Shown: in pieces, positions 1-7,629 of the stretch
How the letters are laid out: every line of letters begins with the position of its first letter
How positions within the stretch are numbered: position 1 is the stretch's first letter
From: Pedobacter sp. UBA5917
GTDB taxonomy: Bacteria; Bacteroidota; Bacteroidia; Sphingobacteriales; Sphingobacteriaceae
Direction: 5' to 3'
DNA length: 26,390 bases
Assembly: GCF_002432345.1 (NCBI RefSeq)
Contig: NZ_DJDT01000062.1
Coordinates: 1-26,390 of the forward strand
The notes under the pieces: model-generated
Told to the model about the DNA's origin: nothing
Databases searched by the model: none
What the model saw: only the letters and a program-made list of their open reading frames with translations
Made by a program: the position numbers and the translations under genes

Positions 1-300
1 GAAGCAGGCGGGCATTCCACTGCGTTTCAGTCGAGATGACGATCCGTTTTGGATGAGTTTATCAATGGTTGTGCGGTGTGCAACGCTGATGATAAACCTA
101 TCGGAGCGAGAAAACGTTTATCAGATACCTTACATTGAAGTCGTCACCCTGAATTTATTTCAGGGTCTATCTGGCAGGAAAGATACTGACCACGAAGTAG
201 CTATTAGACCATTGAACAACAATAGAAATAGGCTAATAAAATAAATTCAGCATGACGATCGCGTTCAAACAGGCTAGAAATTAATCAGTATAAATAAAAC
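1..300. repeat. Non-coding region with REP-like palindromic sequence
   Basis: No convincing gene is visible. The stretch holds a short palindrome, CCCTGAA (147-153) and TTCAGGG (159-165) with a 5-nt loop. The octamer ATGACGAT occurs twice (36-43 and 252-259), each time preceded by a fragment resembling half of such a palindrome (TTTCAGTCGAG before the first, ATTCAGC before the second). From general knowledge, intergenic sequences of the type 'TCACCCTGAA...TTCAGGGT' and 'TTCAGCATGACG' recur widely in Pedobacter and related genomes and behave like REP elements. Only this one locus is visible here, so copy number cannot be shown. Confidence 0.5.
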
Positions 301-308
301 AGAAATAC

Positions 309-346
309 AAAAAAAACTCCTGCCCTTTTTAGGAGCAGGAGTTTTT
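309..346 (-). terminator. Intrinsic terminator of the DUF4270 gene
   Basis: On the minus strand the arms ACTCCTGC and GCAGGAGT enclose a short loop that can extend the stem (CCT/AGG). The stem is followed by eight consecutive T residues (the A-run at 309-316 on the plus strand). It lies about 24 bp past the DUF4270 stop. The plus strand also reads stem then TTTTT, so it could act in both directions. Confidence 0.85.
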
Positions 347-369
347 GAAAGATTTATTCTTTATTTCTA

Positions 370-1788
370 TTAATTGATCTTTGTATAATAGATATTCAGT
401 TTCATTTTGTTTGTGGCTGCATCGCCTGTTCCGATCACCGATCTTTCTGCAGAGGTAGCAGTAGGCACATTTTGGAAAAGGTTGTAAGATGTTGCGGCCA
501 GGAAAGTACCATTATCCTCGATGGTTTTATCCACAAGGCCCTGAACGTAGCTGGTTACTATAAAAATGTAACGGTTTTTCAATGCGTCGAAATAACCACC
601 GAACAATGCCTCGCCTGCGGCAGATAAACCTGTAGAGCTGCTTGCAAAATTGGTGTAATCAGGGATGTTGCTTGGTTGGTGTGCAATATCCCAGCGGTAC
701 AGCGAAAGTCTTTGTGCAGGGTTAAAAGGATATGCAGGGGTGCCACCGCCCAGCTCAATAACAAGCTCGGCTTTATTGATAATGGATTTTCCGTACTTAG
801 CGTTAAAACCTCCTAAATCAGGGAAATTGATTTTGGTTTTAACACCAGCTAGTCCTTGCACATAAGTTACATTATTTGCTGTTGATGGGGCGGCAATCTG
901 CGTTCCAACAGGTGTACCGCTATAATCATGTTTGATATTTGCAGCAACACCGGCGTAGCCAGATTGAGTGGATACTCCAATCGGGAAGTTTACAGTTGTA
1001 GTATCGATTCCGCTTGATGAGTTGTTTTTTCTCCAAACCAGTTGTAGATAAGAATCGGCACCTGAGAAATTGAAGAATCCTATGCCACCGCTACCGGTTG
1101 CAGATGCTGTGTTAGCCTTTGCATATAAGCCTTTAAAGGAATTTGCAAACTTGGTGTTTGATGAAGTGCCTGCTGTACCCAGATTTAGGATGTTGTTCTG
1201 GATAAAGTTTTTGTCAAGAGGGATCCTGATCTGTGCAGGAACAACTTTTAGGGTATCGGCTTTGCCGGCCACAATATCGAATACTTTTCTTTTGGTGTTC
1301 GGCGCAAGTTTGCCTGTGAAATTTCCTAGCAGCGTACTGTTGATTGCCTGTACATCAGAGCTTTTATAATTGGCAACAGGATTGGCCAGTTGGAAAACAT
1401 CTATGCTATATTTAGAGTTAACCGTATCGCCATAAAATTTGGTTATGGTACTGGCTTCGTCGAACTTTAATACTAAAACTGCCGAATCAAGTTGTGGACT
1501 GGTCCCAAAATCATAGCTGGTGCTTACCGGATAAACCGTCATGGCTATCCCAGCTTCGGTTTTTCCGAAAATAGGATCCACCATATAACCTAATGGATAG
1601 CGGCTTTGCCCAAAAGTAGTTGCGGCAGTTTCCTCAACCAGCTGGGTGCTTACAGGAGATACCACCAGTGTGCCGGTAATTGAAGAGGCCGGATCAACGT
1701 CTAAACCAACGGCACTTTCGTCCTTACACGATGCAAAAAGAAAAAGACCTATCAACAGGGTTAATAAGTCTTGTTTTGTAAATTTCAT
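370..1788 (-). CDS. DUF4270 family surface lipoprotein
   Basis: A 472-residue protein with a lipoprotein signal: charged start, hydrophobic stretch and lipobox LFAS-C with the acceptor cysteine at residue 21. The residues after the cysteine are Lys-Asp-Glu, which matches the K-(D/E)2 lipoprotein export signal described for Bacteroidota surface lipoproteins, so exposure on the cell surface is plausible. The rest is beta-rich and Ser/Thr/Asn-rich without catalytic motifs, resembling the DUF4270 family in length and pattern (early GLDVDP motif after the lipobox, C-terminal LNIYYTKIN). It follows the starch-synthase-like gene by 21 bp with no promoter visible between them, so the two are probably co-transcribed. 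The family has no established function. A strong terminator follows. Confidence 0.85.
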   Translation of the reverse strand: MKFTKQDLLTLLIGLFLFASCKDESAVGLDVDPASSITGTLVVSPVSTQLVEETAATTFGQSRYPLGYMVDPIFGKTEAGIAMTVYPVSTSYDFGTSPQLDSAVLVLKFDEASTITKFYGDTVNSKYSIDVFQLANPVANYKSSDVQAINSTLLGNFTGKLAPNTKRKVFDIVAGKADTLKVVPAQIRIPLDKNFIQNNILNLGTAGTSSNTKFANSFKGLYAKANTASATGSGGIGFFNFSGADSYLQLVWRKNNSSSGIDTTTVNFPIGVSTQSGYAGVAANIKHDYSGTPVGTQIAAPSTANNVTYVQGLAGVKTKINFPDLGGFNAKYGKSIINKAELVIELGGGTPAYPFNPAQRLSLYRWDIAHQPSNIPDYTNFASSSTGLSAAGEALFGGYFDALKNRYIFIVTSYVQGLVDKTIEDNGTFLAATSYNLFQNVPTATSAERSVIGTGDAATNKMKLNIYYTKIN

Positions 1789-1809
1789 ATTTTAAATAAT
1801 AATACCTAA

Positions 1810-2640
1810 TTAAGCTACTGAAACCAATTCATCATTTGAAATCTCTTCATAAAAAGTATAGAAGTTTTCAAAATTCTCGGTTAAGTTAAAAGCTAATGTT
1901 GGCTTATTGGAATCTTTAACAAATTTTAACACATCTTTGCTTAGGTTTTCGTCTCCTAAAACCACTGCGTCAGAGTGTGTTACGGCGCCAATGTGCATGC
2001 TGTCGATGTCGGCAGGTGTAAATGCTTTGGTATCATCTTCCGTCATGTTGGCCATTACAGCTTTCTTGGCGAAATTGGCATTTAATTTTTCTGTAAAACC
2101 ATCCTCATAAACAGAGTATACTACTTTTGAATTTTTGAAAGTAGGATCGTTTTTATAGGTAGTTTTGATATATGCAGGAACCAATGAGCTCATCCAGCCG
2201 TGGCAATGAACGATATCCGGTGCCCAACCTAATTTTTTAACGGTTTCTAAGGCACCTTTGCAGAAGAAAATGGTACGCTCGTCGTTATCGTCGAAAAATT
2301 TTCCACTTGCATCTCTGAATACCTGTTTGCGCTGGAAATATTCTTCATTGTCTAAGAAATAAACCTGCATGCGTGCAGCTGGGATGGAGGCTACTTTAAT
2401 GATTAAAGGATTATCATTGTCATCAATAATGATGTTCATTCCCGATAAGCGTATTACTTCGTGTAAACGATTTCTTCTTTCGTTGATATTACCGAATTTT
2501 GGCATTAGGATGCGGATTTCAAATCCCTTTTCCTGCATAGCCTGTGGTAATTGGCGCGTAATTTCAGAAATTTTAGTAAGCTCGAGGAAAGGCGACATCT
2601 CGTGTGTAACAATCAGCAGCTTCGTTTTTGCCATCTCCAT
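1810..2640 (-). CDS. Half-length glycogen/starch synthase-like protein (GT5 N-terminal domain only)
   Basis: 276 residues resembling the N-terminal Rossmann half of GT5 glycogen/starch synthases. The beginning LLIVTHEMSPFLELTKISEI sits where GT5 enzymes have the ADP-glucose loop, but the K-x-G-G signature is not intact. The DIVHCHGWMS segment (about residue 145) corresponds to the conserved 'VVHxHDW' stretch. The protein ends before the C-terminal GT-B domain that carries the E-x7-E nucleotide-sugar residues, so full synthase activity is doubtful. The reading frame is intact and the adjacent arrangement with panC is, to my knowledge, common in Bacteroidota, which argues for a stable short family and not a fresh truncation. 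Two ATGs are possible (2640 and 2634). It is divergent from panC and heads a two-gene unit with the DUF4270 lipoprotein. Confidence 0.75.
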   Translation of the reverse strand: MEMAKTKLLIVTHEMSPFLELTKISEITRQLPQAMQEKGFEIRILMPKFGNINERRNRLHEVIRLSGMNIIIDDNDNPLIIKVASIPAARMQVYFLDNEEYFQRKQVFRDASGKFFDDNDERTIFFCKGALETVKKLGWAPDIVHCHGWMSSLVPAYIKTTYKNDPTFKNSKVVYSVYEDGFTEKLNANFAKKAVMANMTEDDTKAFTPADIDSMHIGAVTHSDAVVLGDENLSKDVLKFVKDSNKPTLAFNLTENFENFYTFYEEISNDELVSVA

Positions 2641-2681
2641 ATTTTAAGAAAATATTAAGTTAAATAAAAGATAATGAGCCG

Positions 2682-2712
2682 CAAAGATAAGCATAATAAT
2701 ACTATTTATCAA
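2682..2712 (-). promoter_or_regulatory. Promoter of the GT5-like/DUF4270 unit
   Basis: On the minus strand a TTG (-33; CAA at 2710-2712 on plus) and TATCTTTG (-7; 2682-2689), matching Bacteroidota TTG-N17-23-TAnnTTTG with a 20-nt spacer. The predicted start of transcription lies roughly 35 nt before the ATG at 2640. Confidence 0.6.
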
Positions 2713-2783
2713 GATTGGCAAGTATTGTTTGCTTTCGTTTAGATTAATTTACACCTTTACGGCTTTAATTTAAATTGTGCGAA

Positions 2784-3629
2784 TTGGAAATATTTAAAAC
2801 CAAAGCATCGCTTAAGGCTTTTTTAGAACCTTTAAAAGCATCAGCAAAAAAAGTAGCATTAGTGCCTACCATGGGCGCGCTGCACAGTGGCCATATCTCA
2901 TTGATAAAACTGGCCCAGCAAAATGCAGATATTATTATCTGTAGCATTTTTGTAAATCCGACCCAGTTTACCGATCCAAAAGATTTAGAGAAATATCCAC
3001 GCCCTATTGAGCACGATTTGGCTATGCTTGCCGATGCCGGTTGTAATGGAGTGTTTATGCCCAATGTAGATGAAATGTATCCCCGCGGAGCCGATGAGGC
3101 CTGGCATATTGACTTGGGCAATGCCGAATTCTTATTGGAGGGCGAGTTTAGAAAAGGACACTACCAGGGGGTAACACAGATTGTAAAAAAACTTTTCGAT
3201 GCGGTAGAACCGGATGTGGCCATGTTTGGACAAAAAGATTTTCAGCAGGTGCTGATGATCAAAAACATGTTGGCCTATTTTAAAATGCCGGTCAAAATTA
3301 TTGTTTGCCCTATTATACGCGAAGATGATGGTTTGGCCATGAGCAGCCGAAATATCCATCTATCGGCCATTGACCGTAAAAATTCGTTGGTATTGAGTAA
3401 ATCGCTGCAGTTTGTGATCGATCATTTTAACGAATATCCACTGGCCGAACTCGAAGAAAAGGCCAAATCTTTCTATAACGATATAGATGGCGTGGAACTT
3501 GATTATTTTACTATTGCCAATGGTGATACCCTTGAGCCTGCCAAATCAAAAGATGAAGATAACCTGGTCGCTTTGGTGGCCGCAAAAGTAGGCGCAACAA
3601 GGTTAATCGATAACATGATTATTAAGTGA
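2784..3629 (+). CDS. panC: Pantothenate synthetase (pantoate--beta-alanine ligase)
   Basis: Joins pantoate and beta-alanine with ATP, through a pantoyl-adenylate, to give pantothenate; cytosolic. The family signatures are clear: PTMGALHSGHISL near residues 28-40 carries the HxGH-type nucleotide-binding motif, followed by IFVNPTQF, GQKDFQQ and a KMSKS-like MSSRN. Length (281 residues) is normal. No ATG exists at the 5' end: an in-frame stop at 2766-2768 limits the start to TTG at 2775 or 2784. I prefer 2784 because it gives M-E-I-F-K-T, aligning with the usual PanC N-terminus. No clean promoter box is seen just upstream (an imperfect ACCTTTAC lies near 2755). panD follows after a 178-bp gap that contains a long palindromic element. 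Confidence 0.95.
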   Translation: MEIFKTKASLKAFLEPLKASAKKVALVPTMGALHSGHISLIKLAQQNADIIICSIFVNPTQFTDPKDLEKYPRPIEHDLAMLADAGCNGVFMPNVDEMYPRGADEAWHIDLGNAEFLLEGEFRKGHYQGVTQIVKKLFDAVEPDVAMFGQKDFQQVLMIKNMLAYFKMPVKIIVCPIIREDDGLAMSSRNIHLSAIDRKNSLVLSKSLQFVIDHFNEYPLAELEEKAKSFYNDIDGVELDYFTIANGDTLEPAKSKDEDNLVALVAAKVGATRLIDNMIIK

Positions 3630-3780
3630 TGTAAGATGGATGAGTAAAATGGATGATGTGGGGACGTATAGCTCATGGTTTTATGGATCATGGTCTGGAG
3701 TGCTAACCATCAACTATTAAATCATGAACCATCACCCATTTTACATATTACATCCTCCTTACATTTTCCATTTTTTTCAT
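3629..3780. repeat. Long imperfect palindrome made of reiterated words, between panC and panD
   Basis: The outer left arm (3629-3660, words such as ATGTAAGATGG and AGTAAAATGGATGATG) is matched on the opposite strand by 3731-3770 (ATGTAATATGTAAAATGGG). An inner pair follows (ATGGATCATGGT on the left; ACCATC and ATCATGAACC on the right), closing with ATGGT (3690-3694) and ACCAT (3706-3710) around an 11-nt loop. It overlaps the panC stop. A related run lies at 26210-26241. Confidence 0.65.
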
Positions 3781-3795
3781 CCAGTGCTTTATTAC

Positions 3796-3803
3796 TAACT
3801 TTG
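3796..3803 (+). promoter_or_regulatory. Promoter -7 element of panD
   Basis: TAACTTTG matches TAnnTTTG exactly and ends only 4 nt before the panD ATG (3808). A T-rich run occupies the -33 position, without a clear TTG. The transcript would be leaderless or nearly so. Confidence 0.55.
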
Positions 3804-3807
3804 CCGA

Positions 3808-4158
3808 ATGGTTATCACAATATTAAAATCGAAAATACACCGTGTTAGGGTAACACAGGCCGAACTGAATTATGTAGGCAGTATTACGATAGATGAAGAT
3901 TTGATGGATGCAGCTAACATTATCGCTAATGAAAAGGTGCAGATCGTAAATAATAACAATGGTGCACGTTTCGAAACTTACGTAATAAAAGGCGAACGTG
4001 GTACTGGAACCATCTGTTTAAATGGGGCAACAGCCCGTTTGGCACAGCTTGGCGATATCCTTATTATTATGTCGTATGGTTCATTACCGATAGAAGAAGC
4101 TAAAAAATACAATCCGATCCTGGTTTTTCCTGACGATAACAACCACTTGCTAAAATAA
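3808..4158 (+). CDS. panD: Aspartate 1-decarboxylase (pyruvoyl-dependent)
   Basis: Converts L-aspartate to beta-alanine, the second substrate of PanC, so the two neighbours complete pantothenate synthesis. 116 residues, the usual proenzyme length. The N-terminus is highly typical (LKSKIHRVRVTQAELNY), and the self-cleavage site is present as Gly24-Ser25 in YVGSITID; Ser25 becomes the pyruvoyl group. NGATARLAQLGDILIIMSY is the conserved C-terminal core. The ATG at 3808 gives the expected N-terminus, so start choice is firm even though a promoter-like box ends 4 nt upstream. The following membrane-protein gene begins 3 nt after the stop. Confidence 0.97.
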   Translation: MVITILKSKIHRVRVTQAELNYVGSITIDEDLMDAANIIANEKVQIVNNNNGARFETYVIKGERGTGTICLNGATARLAQLGDILIIMSYGSLPIEEAKKYNPILVFPDDNNHLLK

Positions 4159-4161
4159 TTT

Positions 4162-5139
4162 GTGACCTTCGACCTCAAAACAGCAATAAAATACATCATC
4201 CTGTTTTTGATCGGGGTAGGGGTATTATATTTAGCGTTTAGAGGGCAGGATTTGGGGAAAATATGGCAGGAAATTAAAACAGCCAACTATTTCTGGGTAA
4301 CTGTTTCTGCTTTGGCCGTATTAGTTGCCCATGTACTGAGGGCACTGCGTTGGCAGATGCTCTATAAATCTATCCATTACAAAGTAAGTTTCTGGAATGC
4401 CTACCATGCCGTAATGATCGGCTACCTGGCAAACCTTGCACTGCCGCGTTTTGGAGAGCTTGGCCGTTGTTCGGTAATCCATAGGGCCGAAAAAGTGCCA
4501 ATGTTTGCCTCTATAGGTACGGTAATTACCGAAAGGCTTTTTGATGTGCTGATGCTTTTGCTCACCAGCTTGGCCATGGTTACCTTGCAGTACGATATCG
4601 TTTCCGATTTTTTATACGATACCATTTATCTCAACCTGGTTAAAAAATTAAACAGCTTAAATTATTGGTGGTTGGTTGGCCTGGGTATGATCATACTATT
4701 ACTTGCCCTGATAATTGTTTATTTCCTGCGGAAAAAGTTCAGTAAAAAATTTCTCCGCATTTTTGTGAGCCTGCGCCAGGGTTTTGGTTCTTACGGCAAG
4801 CTTAAGCAAAAGGGGCTGTTTTTAACTTATACACTGGGGATATGGATTTTCTATTCGCTTTCCATGTATTTTGCTTTTTCGTCTATCCAGGCTACTTCCG
4901 GTTTGCATTTTAATGCCGCATTTACTGCTATCGTATTCTCAGGTTTTGCGATGGCTGCACCAGTACAGGGCGGTATAGGTGTTTTCCATTGGGTAGTTGC
5001 CCAATCGCTTGTGCTGTACGGTATTTCATTTAACGATGGTCTGGCTTATTCAACCATTATCCATTCTTCGCAGGTTCTGCTTATACTGCTATTGGGCGGG
5101 ATTAGTTTAAGCTGTATCCTGTTTAAAAAAACGGGTTGA
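4162..5139 (+). CDS. LPG_synthase_TM / UPF0104 family membrane protein
   Basis: 325 residues, very hydrophobic, with about eight predicted transmembrane helices. The features ALRWQMLYKS (after the second helix), LALPRFGELGRCSVI and VQGGIGVFHW fit the family related to the membrane part of lysyl-phosphatidylglycerol synthase/flippase (PF03706). There is no C-terminal aminoacyl-transferase domain, so it is not an MprF synthase; a lipid-handling or flippase role is an inference from the family. The start is GTG at 4162, three nt after panD's stop, so it is probably translated from the panD message. Its stop is only 9 bp from the stop of the convergent receptor gene, with no terminator between. 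Confidence 0.85.
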   Translation: MTFDLKTAIKYIILFLIGVGVLYLAFRGQDLGKIWQEIKTANYFWVTVSALAVLVAHVLRALRWQMLYKSIHYKVSFWNAYHAVMIGYLANLALPRFGELGRCSVIHRAEKVPMFASIGTVITERLFDVLMLLLTSLAMVTLQYDIVSDFLYDTIYLNLVKKLNSLNYWWLVGLGMIILLLALIIVYFLRKKFSKKFLRIFVSLRQGFGSYGKLKQKGLFLTYTLGIWIFYSLSMYFAFSSIQATSGLHFNAAFTAIVFSGFAMAAPVQGGIGVFHWVVAQSLVLYGISFNDGLAYSTIIHSSQVLLILLLGGISLSCILFKKTG

Positions 5140-5148
5140 CAAAGCCCG

Positions 5149-7524
5149 CTAATTTGCCCTGTTTTCTTCCTCACTTTTCTTGTTTTCTTTAGCCCTGTAA
5201 GTAGAACTGCCAAAATTATAAGTTAGGCTGAACGACAGTTTGTTTGAAGCAAAATAATGATAGAAATCGTTATTGATGATGCTTTTTTCCCTAAAAATTA
5301 GTCTTCTTTTAATATTGTCGAATGCATCGTAAAGCACAATCTTGGTATTGAGCTTGTTTTTAAACCATGCCCTTTGCAAACCGAGATCAATACCATAAAC
5401 CGGGGCAAAAATATAAAGCCCGTTGCCACTTTTCGATTCATATAGGTAACTAACGTCGAATAACCAGTTTTTTAAAGTGAAAATCTGACTGCCATTGATT
5501 TTATAGTCATAAACGGCGATTTTATAAGTCTGATCAAAGTATGGCGTTAACTCCCGGTTATAATAGAGGCCGATGTTATGGTTCATCCGCCACCAGTTAT
5601 TTACTTTAATTGGTAAACTTACCTGCAGGTTGGCGAAATTCCTGTAGGGGATGTTCCGGCCCAGAAAAATGAGCTCATTTGTAGTAGGGTTATATTCCGG
5701 ATAACGGGCAATAACATCTGTTTCGCGCCCTGCATTCAGAGAAATATTAACCACTTTCCTGTTGTACGATAATGATACCAGATTGGTAGTTGAAGGCTGC
5801 AGGTAAGGGTTGCCTATCCAGTAATGGCGTGGGCTGTAATAAAACCGGAAGGGGTTTAAAGCGGCAAATGTAGGTCGCGTTAACCGTTTGCTATAGCTAA
5901 AGCTGATTTGTTCCCCTTCATTAATATTATAGGTTACATTAAAGCTGGGCAACCATTTCAGGTATTCTCTTTCGGTAATTGTACTGGTGGTTATTGAGTT
6001 AGCTATGGTGCGTGTGTGCTCGGCCCTTAAGCTTAAGCTATAATTAATCTTGGCCCATTGTCCATTGTACGATAGGTAACCTGCGCCTATATATTCGCGG
6101 TAACCAAACTGGTTACTGCGTTTAGGATCCAACATAAAAACCGAATTGGCCAGCGTATCGTACCGCAGGTTATTTTCGGTACTGTTGTAGGTAAATTTAC
6201 TGCCGAATTCTAATTTATTCTTCCCGATGTTGTGGCTGTAATCTGCCTGTGCCGAACGGATTACAATATTGTTCGCCGAGTTGGTTTTCCAATAATTTAT
6301 AAGATCACCGTTAAATACGTTTCTACTTTGTATATCTTCTGTTTGCCTGTTATCTATCTGCACCAATGAGCTGATGATATGCAATTCGCTGTTTTTAAAT
6401 TTAACATCATAATTAATGCCGCCAGCGTAATTATATTGCTTGGGATGTGCATCATTATCACTTTTTACATGGGCAATGTTTTGATTAAGGTCTGCGGTTT
6501 GGGTAATCAGCCCGCTACCTGATACCGCATTCCGCCTGATCTGATAAGTTCGTAAAAAAGCCTCTAAGGTTTGTCCGGCTTTAATTTCGTAGGTCACCCT
6601 TGCCTGTATGTTAAAATTGCGGTTGGCGGTAACCGTGCGGGTATCGGTAGTTAACGCATTGGTATTGGCAAGATATTGGAGTGCATAATATTTATAAAAT
6701 GTACTTCCTATGGTTTGCCCCAGCTTTAAATCGTAGGTAAATCGGGGTGTTTTAAAAACCAGCGATAAATTATTATCGAACAAACTGTAGTTGTTCTTCT
6801 GAAACTGGGCATTATAAGTACCTCTTAAGCCTAAAGCAAGGTTTCTTTTCAATTTTACATCGATAATGCCCTGGTATTCTCCATCGTATTTGGAAGAAGG
6901 CTGGCTGATCATTTCGATCGATTCGACCATCTCTGGAGATAAACTGCTTAAATAGGTTAAAATTTCATTATTGCCCATGTTTACCGGCCTACCATCAACA
7001 AATAAAGTTGGCGTTGCCCTACTGGCCAATTGCATTGTTCCATCCTGGTTAACCTGTAGGCCTGGCAGCTTTCTGAACACCTCGAGCAGGTTCGGGGCCG
7101 ATTTAAATAAGGCGTTGTTGGCAATGCCGATTTTAATCTGTCCCTGGTTTGTGCTAAAAGCCGGCACACCGCCAGTAATGGTTACCTCGCTGAGCAGGTT
7201 AATATCTTCGGCAATTAAAATATTGCCCAAGGCTACTACCGTTGTGCTCTTCTTGTCAATTACAAATGTTTTTTGCGCGCTTTGATAGCCCATTAAACGA
7301 ACTGATAAGGTGTATCTGCCTTCAGTTACATCGTTAAATTGGAAAAAGCCCGAAGTATCACTGTTCGAATATTTTATAACTGTGGGCCGATCCTGATCGG
7401 TTAACACCAAGCTCACCGAAGGCAGGGGCTGCTTGCTTTTACCATCAAGTATTTTTCCGGTAATGGTATGCGCGTTTAACAACGGACTTATTAATAGCAG
7501 TAAATACAATAAGGTATGCTTCAT
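5149..7524 (-). CDS. TonB-dependent outer-membrane receptor (OMP_b-brl_3 type)
   Basis: 791 residues. A signal peptide (about residues 1-18, ending LLNAHT) precedes a carboxypeptidase-regulatory-like beta-sandwich (about 20-105, starting ITGKILDG). A plug domain (about 120-230) contains LLEVFRKLPGLQV, PTLFVDGRPV and SLSPEMVESIEMI, all typical of this receptor class. The rest is a beta-barrel with many aromatic strands, close to OMP_b-brl_3 (PF14905). No SusD-like partner is adjacent, so it is not a standard polysaccharide-utilisation SusC; substrate unknown. An acidic/basic tail (KENKKSEEENRAN) follows the last barrel strand. The AraC-type regulator lies 105 bp upstream in the same direction and could control it. 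Confidence 0.88.
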   Translation of the reverse strand: MKHTLLYLLLLISPLLNAHTITGKILDGKSKQPLPSVSLVLTDQDRPTVIKYSNSDTSGFFQFNDVTEGRYTLSVRLMGYQSAQKTFVIDKKSTTVVALGNILIAEDINLLSEVTITGGVPAFSTNQGQIKIGIANNALFKSAPNLLEVFRKLPGLQVNQDGTMQLASRATPTLFVDGRPVNMGNNEILTYLSSLSPEMVESIEMISQPSSKYDGEYQGIIDVKLKRNLALGLRGTYNAQFQKNNYSLFDNNLSLVFKTPRFTYDLKLGQTIGSTFYKYYALQYLANTNALTTDTRTVTANRNFNIQARVTYEIKAGQTLEAFLRTYQIRRNAVSGSGLITQTADLNQNIAHVKSDNDAHPKQYNYAGGINYDVKFKNSELHIISSLVQIDNRQTEDIQSRNVFNGDLINYWKTNSANNIVIRSAQADYSHNIGKNKLEFGSKFTYNSTENNLRYDTLANSVFMLDPKRSNQFGYREYIGAGYLSYNGQWAKINYSLSLRAEHTRTIANSITTSTITEREYLKWLPSFNVTYNINEGEQISFSYSKRLTRPTFAALNPFRFYYSPRHYWIGNPYLQPSTTNLVSLSYNRKVVNISLNAGRETDVIARYPEYNPTTNELIFLGRNIPYRNFANLQVSLPIKVNNWWRMNHNIGLYYNRELTPYFDQTYKIAVYDYKINGSQIFTLKNWLFDVSYLYESKSGNGLYIFAPVYGIDLGLQRAWFKNKLNTKIVLYDAFDNIKRRLIFREKSIINNDFYHYFASNKLSFSLTYNFGSSTYRAKENKKSEEENRAN

Positions 7525-7552
7525 CTCTGGTGTGTTTGGTTTTAAGATGAAC

Positions 7553-7560
7553 CAAAACTA
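7553..7560 (-). promoter_or_regulatory. Possible -7 element for the TonB-dependent receptor
   Basis: TAGTTTTG on the minus strand fits TAnnTTTG, about 28 nt before the receptor ATG. I do not see a TTG at the expected -33 distance, so a regulator-dependent promoter or a chance match are both possible. Confidence 0.35.
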
Positions 7561-7629
7561 AAAGCGTGATGAAGCGAACCGGTTTTGAATCTCAAATTTA
7601 GGAGTCCGGAATTATAAAACAGTACAGGT

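Noticed and set aside
53..244. 63-codon open frame on the plus strand
   Set aside because: It runs across the REP-like palindrome, has no domain-like pattern and no promoter, and ends in low-complexity sequence; best treated as non-coding.
5149..7524. SusC-type receptor of a polysaccharide-utilisation locus
   Set aside because: No SusD homologue, glycoside hydrolase or sigma/anti-sigma pair is adjacent, and the barrel resembles the OMP_b-brl_3 class.
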